Program-made: the position numbers and the translations under genes
Origin: Phoronis australis
Taxonomy: Eukaryota > Phoronida > Phoronidae
DNA: 62,000 nucleotides
NCBI GenBank assembly: GCA_002633005.1
Contig: NMRA01000056.1
Location: 961,521 to 1,023,520 of the forward strand
Direction of reading: 5' to 3'
Part shown: positions 53,171 to 62,000 of the stretch, in pieces
Position numbering within the stretch: the stretch's first letter is position 1
How the letters are laid out: each line of letters starts with the position of its first letter
Notes under the pieces: model-generated
What the model saw: only the letters and a program-made list of their open reading frames with translations
Told to the model about the DNA's origin: nothing
The model's database searches: none

Positions 53171-56100
53171 GTCACACAGATAAGACTTTTAACACTGCAT
53201 GGCCAAGAGAACTAATTATCACTAGACTGATTGTCTCTAATATCTGGGGTGAGGATTTGAAGGGCAAAAGAGCAGCGATACGGGCACTGCTCTTATGAAG
53301 TCATGTGCAGATTTTTGTCGGGAACTGCATGACCTGACCAGAAAGTCCGTGCATTGAGTAATGTACAGAGAAACCAAAAAACATAACAATTAATTCGCTA
53401 TGAATCCTTCCATTGTTTTCAAATTTGGTAGACTTAGCTTCTGTTTCTGATGACCTTTCAACAAAAATTTTAACCGGTTTTATACGAATCAAATTGCAAT
53501 GATCATTATTCTTTCCAAAAGAATAAGAATTTGAAAGGATACTAAACCCTGCCTTAACGATTTCATCCAATCACCTACTAATGGTTTAAATCTTGAAGGG
53601 TAGCATCAGGAATCGGCTAGCGACTCATTCTCTCCGTTACAATATTGTTCTTAGCTGGTGGTCTTTCCCCACAGTTGTCGCGTAAATTCACCAGAAGTGT
53701 AGGTCACGCTTGCCCGTTTAGCAATTGACTTTGAAACAGTTTTTCTCCAAACATTTGAGGGTTGCCGAGGTTACAAAGCATTATTTTGTTTAAGAAAACT
53801 AGATGAGAACGTTATTTTAAATATCTGTTCCTAGTCCAGAACCGGGTTTGGTATCCTTTAGAAATTATTTCCATAATTTTGTGTTTTTGTAGTCACCTTT
53901 TCCCTTGACAACTGAGACTAACACGCCGTGACCAGCAACTTAATGGGCGTGGTCTTAAGCAATAATGACCTGTCAGTTTTTCTCGAGCCCAGAAATCATT
54001 CATTTGAGAAGGGATCAAAATGAGATCGGCGGATTTTGCCAATGGTAATCAAAGTTGGGTTTTGACAGAGACTGCCGGCTCGTTTTCCTTTCAAATCGGT
54101 ATAAGTACTTTTTTCTAGAAATACGAAGTGTGCACATTCGAATTTTGGACTTAGTGCCAAACTGTTATTCTGTCATGCGAACACACCTTTTAGTAATATT
54201 TTGGAAAACTTAAAAGGAGCAATTATATGAGTATTTATTGTGAATCAAATACAAAGCAAGTTACAGATACATAGGAATAAAATAACCCTACTCTACAGCC
54301 ACGGAAAACCCATAGTACCCGGACTCTGTCAACACCACATAATATTGTATGAGTAAAATTCCTCACAAAAAGCATGTGGAGAAGAAAATACTTTCCAAGT
54401 CTTCATAAACGACACACGCTGTAGAGCAAAGTCACTCCATTAGCCAAGTTAAGTTACAAAATTTGGAAACCACTGTATTCTAAATGCAAAAATGTAAAAC
54501 GTGGCCTAAATTAAAATCAAGTTTGTTTCTCCTTGCCCAACCCAAACCATGAAAGAAAAAGAATTACACCAGACTACCTACCTATCTGACAGTGCGGGTA
54601 GGGCGACAGGAAACAAAAATATTTTACTAGCATCCCCACGGATTGGAGTGAACAGTCTAGATACTATAAATCAGAAAGAAATTTTAGGCACGTTTATGTA
54701 ACGAGTGTAGCAGAATAATGAGCGATTATGATGAGCATTACATTCAAATAAAAACCTGCTCTAACACTACAACAGATATACGGCATAAAACAATAGAGCG
54801 AGAGACAGGACACTTTGTGTTAATTTAAAACCAAGCTTAACCAAAGCCTCAGTCCCATATAGGTGTTTAATCTTCCACGTTGCCAGCAAATCGAAAGGTT
54901 CATTCCAGGCGCTTCACATTTTCAGGAAGCCACCGACCATTCACGTGCGTAAGACAACATTCCATGTTCTAACGTAAAAACGCCAACTTTTTTCACAAGC
55001 TCATTCATTCTTCCAAAGCAATAGTGGTTATATTCTCATCCTTTGTTTGGATAAAAATTTCAACAAATTGCCTGGCATTTCCCTTGGGGACGTACTGACA
55101 TGGAATCGGAAGCTAACCCCACGTGACGAGCAACTAAAGGAGGCTTGCCCTAAAACAATAAAAGGTCTATCAGTTATTCTCGTGCCTAGCAACGGTCCAG
55201 TTTCTGATCTGAGCAAGTTACCATCATCACACCGATTTTTTAACAGAAAGAGACCTAAATCAAACATTTAGACAGAAGACAAGGGCTTAGTGCCCATATA
55301 ACACACTTATGGCCACTGACATTTCTCAGAATCCACCAGGTAAGTAGCGAGAGAATAAGCTTCTCCTTCTGTTTGTGTTAGAGATTTCTTAAATGTTCAA
55401 TTCCATCCAGTCATACAGGACAGTAATCAAAGACAGATGTTTTAGGTATTTCACAAGTTCACAATGATGAGAATAACAATAAAACTATATCAGGGCAGTC
55501 CAATAAAATTAGGAAATAATGAACAACAAAGTCTGTTTCATTATCAACCATGTCCAATACCCTGTGACTACAACTCACAACTTTTTTGAAGCTTACAAAT
55601 TCAACTTTTGTTACAATGGCGGGACTTAATTTCCATTGCCAAGAAGAGCACTAAAGTTATAAATAAAAACACATTAGGATATGACTCTGGCTGGAACAGC
55701 AGTTGTTCACCTATTGAGCACACAACATGGCAATCAAGTTGATATTCATTTTGTCAAATTTGGGTCAATCATTTACATAATTTGTACCGGGATGATGTCA
55801 CAAAAACAACACATGGCGAAGTTTCCCTTATTGACAGTAAGCTAATCAGCAACTGAAAATGGAAAAATGACACAGTTTTTGCAAGTATTCTGTTAGTAAA
55901 ATGTGTGAAGCATTATTGAACCTACTAACAGAATCACAGTTAATTCTTGATTCCAACGAAATATTGAAATCTATGTTACTATGGCAGTAATATATTTGTG
56001 CCCAATCTGACAGGCTGACTTAGCACATTTCTCGATTTTGCACTTTACAGTCAGTGGAGTGGAAACACAGCTTTAAGAAAATCATCTGACCCTAGAATGC

Positions 56101-57208
56101 AGTCAATATTGTGCAAAGGCAAGAAATAATTAAATGGAAGACAAACTCTCATTCAAAAGATTGGTAACCTAACAAATATTAAAAAAGTTTGAATATTCTC
56201 AAACCGCAGAAGTGTGAGTTTCCAGTCATGCTAACAGAGTTTGCAGCAACACTAGTTAGATGTTTTACATGTTAACATTACATGATTAACCTAGAGGACA
56301 TTATACAACAGAACACTTGTTTCAAACAAGATGAAAACATGTTAAAACGAGCAATTTATTAACAGTGTCTCTACAAGCGGAATGAGGATAAATCACGCAC
56401 CACAATCTCTACCACTGTTGGTGTGTGTACATAGTAACAAAACGTCTGAATCACACCAATATAATCATATGGCCATAAAATACCTCACGTGTAAATTTTA
56501 CAATGAAAGTATCACAACTTGTTTAAAGTCAAGTTCATACAAGACTACTCAGTGATGTAGTTGAAAAGAGAGAAGAGATGTCTACCTACATGGCTACAAA
56601 TGCGACTAAAACATTTCATGATCAAGAAAATAGATAAGTATACAAAAATATGGCCTCCTAAACAACACTGTCCCAAATATACATTCCTGGTTAGACATAT
56701 ACACTTTGAAGTACATAACTAGCAAAATATGTCCATTTTTGGTATCTAGCTGGTGCATGTACACGCAGATTTCCAAAAAAATAAGATTTCTTGCACTCAC
56801 TAGTAATCACTAGAAATTGAAACCAAATTCACTGCTTAGGTCAGTACGACCGAACTTTACGCATACTTTTGCTGAGTCTAAAATATCAATACCTTTGCGA
56901 TCCCAAAGGAAATGGACGAGTGCTGTCAAAGATTGTTGCGTTCAATAGATGACTATTCCACAATCCCACGACCTGACCTTTTTATAAAATCCTCCCCTAG
57001 AGGGCACCATCACATATAGCTTCGATTAAGGGCATCATGAAACAACCGTCAATCTTGCCGAAGATATCTCCTTCACGCAAAGTCATGATGAAAACCGTGA
57101 ACAAAATCGGTCGCAAGTCAGACAACAACTGCTCAAAATCTTGCAAATTTCAAAGTGCCATTTTCTCGAAAGCCACAACTGGATGGCACATACCACTCAA
57201 AAATGGGC
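53079..57208. other. Region downstream of SFK-B, no gene recognised
   Basis: Frames at 53301-53570 (-), 55028-55271 (both strands) and 56606-56800 (-) have no recognised motif. Overlapping frames on both strands at 55028-55271 suggest chance. The right part should hold the SFK-B 3' UTR. Confidence 0.4.
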
Positions 57209-58455
<1,247 letters not shown>

Positions 58456-58615
58456 TTAACCAATCAAAGTGAACCTTTCCCTTCTCATAAATTACCTTAT
58501 CACAGTGAACAAATAAATGACAATTGCTCCCTATTAGCCAATCTTATCTATCAACAGAAAAATGTCCTCCCATTTCTTATCAGGATTATCACTAGGTGGC
58601 GATAACGAATCGTGA

Positions 58616-59280
58616 ATCTTCCTTTTGTTATCTGAACACACTACACTGTACAACAGCATGAGGTATTCATGTGATCAAAGGCCAACATGAGACTGATGGA
58701 CCTACTTTAAGGACACATGATATTTCCTTAAATTTGGCATATTCCAGAACGTCATATCTCAGAAATGGTTGATTATGTTTCCAGGAAACTTTCAAATATT
58801 GTGCTTTATGCGCTGTTCGCCAAAACACAAAACTAGGATTTTTATGATTTTATGATTTTTGCAAAAAAGCGATATTTTAGAACACTGTTATAGCATTTAA
58901 AGATTTCACATTGAACGTTTATATCAAATGAAATTTGCCCACATTAGTGATGCGTTTGTTTTGCTATGAATATATCAATCCTTTTTTACTAATAAGACAT
59001 GGTCACCAGATCCGTTTAATGACACACTGGTATAAAGTCAGAATTCAAAGTTTACATGATTTCTACTTTCAGAACATGCGTACTTTTACAGAGTTAAACA
59101 TTCAATGTTTTGCAGATGTCTGGATGAATACACATACTTGTCAATAAGATTCAAAGTAACCTTAACAGCACGTGATGGGGTAGAGGACAAACATGAGTAA
59201 TTCAGATTTCCTCTATGACACTGCTGTCATTTTTCAAATGCATTTTGGGAAAGTTGTCAGCTCGTAAACATCTAAAAACA
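58616..59280 (+). repeat. 660-bp direct duplication, copy 1
   Basis: From ATCTTCCTTTTGTTATCTG to CGTAAACATCTAAAAAC, closely repeated at 59672-60333. It lies in the SFK-B intron upstream of its penultimate exon. Confidence 0.9.
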
Positions 59281-59671
59281 AGAGCAACGCAGAGCGTTGA
59301 AATGCGCCCACAATTGCACCGCATACGGTATCCTTCTAGGGTTGTTTATTGGTACCATAAAGTGGCCAGTAGAGGGCATATATGTAGTATGTTGTACTTT
59401 GCAAAATGGAAAGGCATGGTCCTTGTCTCCTCAATAGGCTAGGGGCAAAATGTGAGTAATCTTCATAATACAAGCACATCCTATACACCAGTTGCTTAAA
59501 GCACCACAGAAACATAGAATTAAAAACAAATTTACCAACATACGAGATTAGCACAGCATTAGAATGCCAGAAACAAATTTCTACTTGGAACTTTTCCTTC
59601 ACAGTCACGAAGTAACACAAAGTATACACCTGAAGACCTATGAAAATACAGAGGTCAATGTAAAATACTAN

Positions 59672-60333
59672 ATCTTCTTTTTGTTATCTGAACACACTAC
59701 ACTGTACAACAACATGAGGTATTCATGTGATCAAAGGCCAACATGAGACAGATGGACCTACTTTAAGGACACATGATATTTCCTTAAATTTGGCATATTC
59801 CAGAAGGTCATATCTCAGAAATGGCTGATTGGGTTTCCAGGAAACTTTCAAATATTGTGCTTTATGCGCTGTTTGCCAAAACACAAAACTAGGATTTTTA
59901 TGATTTTATGATTTTTGCAAAAAAGCAATATTTTTGAACACTGTTATAGCATTTAAAAATTTCACATTGAACGTTTATATCAAATGAAATTTGCCCACAT
60001 TCGTGATGCGTTTGTTTTGCTATGAATGTACCAATCCTTTTTTACTAATAGGACGTGGTCATCTGACCCTTTTAATGACACACTGGTATAAAGTCAGAAT
60101 TCAAAGTCTACATGGTTTCTACTTTCAGAACATCCGTACTTTTACATTGAACATTCAATGTTTTGCAGATATCTGGTTGACTACACAAACTTGTCAATAA
60201 GATTCTATGTAACCTTAACAGCACGTGATGGGGTAGAGGACAAACATGAGTAATTCAGATTTCATCTATGGCACTGCTGTCATTTTTCAAATGCATTTTG
60301 GGAAAGTTTTCAGCTCGTAAACATCTAAAAAAA
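59672..60333 (+). repeat. 660-bp direct duplication, copy 2
   Basis: Begins immediately after the single undetermined base at 59671 and matches copy 1 with scattered substitutions. The N at the joint allows a contig-join artefact. Confidence 0.9.
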
Positions 60334-61417
60334 CAGTGTCAGCTCTTAAACTTCTAAAAAAACAGTGTAGGTGGTCTGATGTCATTTGCGGAGCATCAGA
60401 CGTGCGCAGGCCTCATGGTTGGGCCCATTGCAAAAACACCTGAGCGAAAGCACAAGAGCCCAATTATGGCTCCTCGTGAAGAAAGTTTTCAAGTCCGCCA
60501 GTCTCCTTTAGGAAGACGCACAGACGTAAACGTCTGGTGACATCACAGATAAATTGAGGACATGCAACCTGACTGAGATTTTGTATTTTAAAATTGATCT
60601 TTTTTAACTCCATGTGAATTGATGGTATGTGCCTCGACTATCTTTCGTGCAAACTATTCACTAATCCTTGTATTAATTTCAAGCATTTTGAGGAGCACTT
60701 TCACTTATTTAACTGCAATGGTTTACTTGGTCATACTCGCACCAAAAAACTGTTTCTGCTTTCATTTCTTGTGCACTAAAGTGACAATGTTGTTTTTTGT
60801 CATAATGTTTGAACGTTGTCAAGTTATTTGTGATGTCACCGGATGTTTACCACCCGCGGTCATCCCACAAAGTATTTGAGACGCGACAGCAGCGCTGTAG
60901 ATGAAATCCAACAAACTGCAAACAAAGCAACTAGAGACATGACAACATGGTGTCACAGGAGTCACAGCTAAATAGCTTGGACTGAAGTAAACAGGGAGTG
61001 CAGCAGAGTAAACCATGTTCATGTCATAATAAGACTAATATTCTGGATGTTTTTTCTCTAGGCTTTATCTGTTCCTCCCCGCCCACAGTTGAATACCAGT
61101 GAACACAGTGCTGGAGGCCAATATTGCTTTACTAGTATACACACGGCTGGTGGCAGATGTTGCAACACATTCCAACAGACAATGCATGCTTAAGAGTAAT
61201 TCCAAGAACTTTGCATTCTTATTACCATAAACCAAACAAATTAATTTTTGGGATAGATGACAGCCAAATCGTCCTTTCACAACTGTATAATGTAGCTGTT
61301 AACACGGCCTGCTTTTGTTGGAGACAAAGGAGCATCCCTTACTTTATTCTGCATGAAACAAGGCAAACTGATGAAAGTTCGAGGGTCTGCTACATGAAAA
61401 GCGACTTAAGCCAGAAA
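60334..61417. other. SFK-B intron, no exon recognised
   Basis: No kinase exon is seen on the minus strand. A short segment at 60400-60440 (CAGACGTGCGCAGG and GGGCCCATTGC) recurs at 41190-41220, indicating a dispersed repeat. Confidence 0.45.
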
Positions 61418-61832
61418 TTTGGCCTCACACTCCACACAACTATTTGGCCTCACACTCCAAACAACCATTTGGCCTCGCACTCCAAACAACCGTTTGGCCT
61501 CGCACTCCACACAACCGTTTGGCCTCGCACTCCACACAACCATTTGGCCTCGCACTCCACACAACCGTTTGGCCTCGCACTCCACACAACCNNNNNNNNN
61601 NNNNNNNNNNNNNNNNNNNNNNNNNNNNNNNNNNNNNNNNNNNNNNNNNNNNNNNNNNNNNNNNNNNNNNNNNNNNNNNNNNNNNNNNNNNNNNNCACAA
61701 CTGTTTGGCCTCGCACTCCACACAACTGTTTGGCCTCGCACTCCACACAACTGTTTGGCCTCGCACTCCACACAACTGTTTGGCCTCGCACTCCACACAA
61801 CTATTTGGCCTCGAACTCCAAACAACTATTTA
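61418..61832 (+). repeat. 25-bp minisatellite with assembly gap
   Basis: Tandem units of TTTGGCCTCGCACTCCACAC plus AACYG (25 bases), seven before and five to six after a 104-base N gap at 61592-61695. Outer units vary (CACACTCC, CGAACTCC, AAACAAC), inner ones are uniform. The unit contains no stop in any frame on either strand, which explains long repetitive frames here. Confidence 0.97.
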
Positions 61833-62000
61833 AGTCTGAAAAATAATTAAATCTCACACACACTGGCAAGTTGCTAAGATAACTTTTATGAATTATTTCA
61901 AGACTGTAAAGCACTCATAATTACTTGGCTAAACCTTTTTTTCAGCATTTGTGAAGCAGGAGCAGACAAAATTTCAGCCTTAAGTCATAAGTGGCTTTCA

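Noticed and set aside
55028-55271. Overlapping frames on both strands
   Set aside because: Neither strand shows a motif, splice context or compositional sign of coding.
61157-61850. Long repetitive frames on both strands
   Set aside because: They arise from the stop-free 25-bp minisatellite and the N gap.

Overview
This is AT-rich metazoan nuclear DNA: multi-exon genes with kilobase-scale introns, many transposon relics, tRNA-derived short repeats and three assembly gaps (30423-30663, 47961-48280, 61592-61695). ARMC7, CENP-W and Src-family kinase genes occur together with a Ty3/Gypsy relic and poly-G-rich MITEs of a kind common in marine invertebrates. I infer an invertebrate such as a deuterostome (amphioxus, hemichordate or echinoderm); the species cannot be fixed from the sequence. 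Several near-identical blocks abut gaps or single N bases, which suggests a highly polymorphic diploid whose alleles were partly assembled side by side.

Layout, left to right. 1-3706: no recognised gene. 3707-12111 (-): a complete seven-exon ARMC7 homologue (191 aa). 12112-14836: divergent intergenic region with inverted repeats and a perfect-looking hairpin. 14837-16773 (+): a compact three-exon centromere protein W (CENP-W) gene, 76 aa, with a GC-AG intron and an eight-codon last exon. 18872-19369 (+): a GNAT-fold acetyltransferase of unknown substrate. 22208-40635 (-): a complete ten-exon Src-family tyrosine kinase (516 aa; called SFK-A here), with transposon debris in its introns, including an internally rearranged Gypsy element at 32294-35600 and a partial duplicate of one of its own exons. 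41450-53080: a transposon-rich block with 300-bp subterminal repeats in inverted orientation, a THAP-domain relic, and a 3.8-4.8 kb duplication split by a gap. 57209-58409 (-): the last two coding exons of a second Src-family kinase (SFK-B), whose 5' part lies beyond the right edge; its last visible intron holds a 660-bp duplication and a 25-bp minisatellite.

Every intron phase in the three main gene models is consistent across all junctions, and each model gives a full-length protein close to the family's usual size, so these models are well supported even though no search was run. The two kinases form a head-to-tail pair and are signalling genes at the inner face of the membrane. CENP-W (kinetochore), ARMC7 and the GNAT gene have no evident functional link with them. 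No CRISPR array, operon or prokaryotic feature is present.
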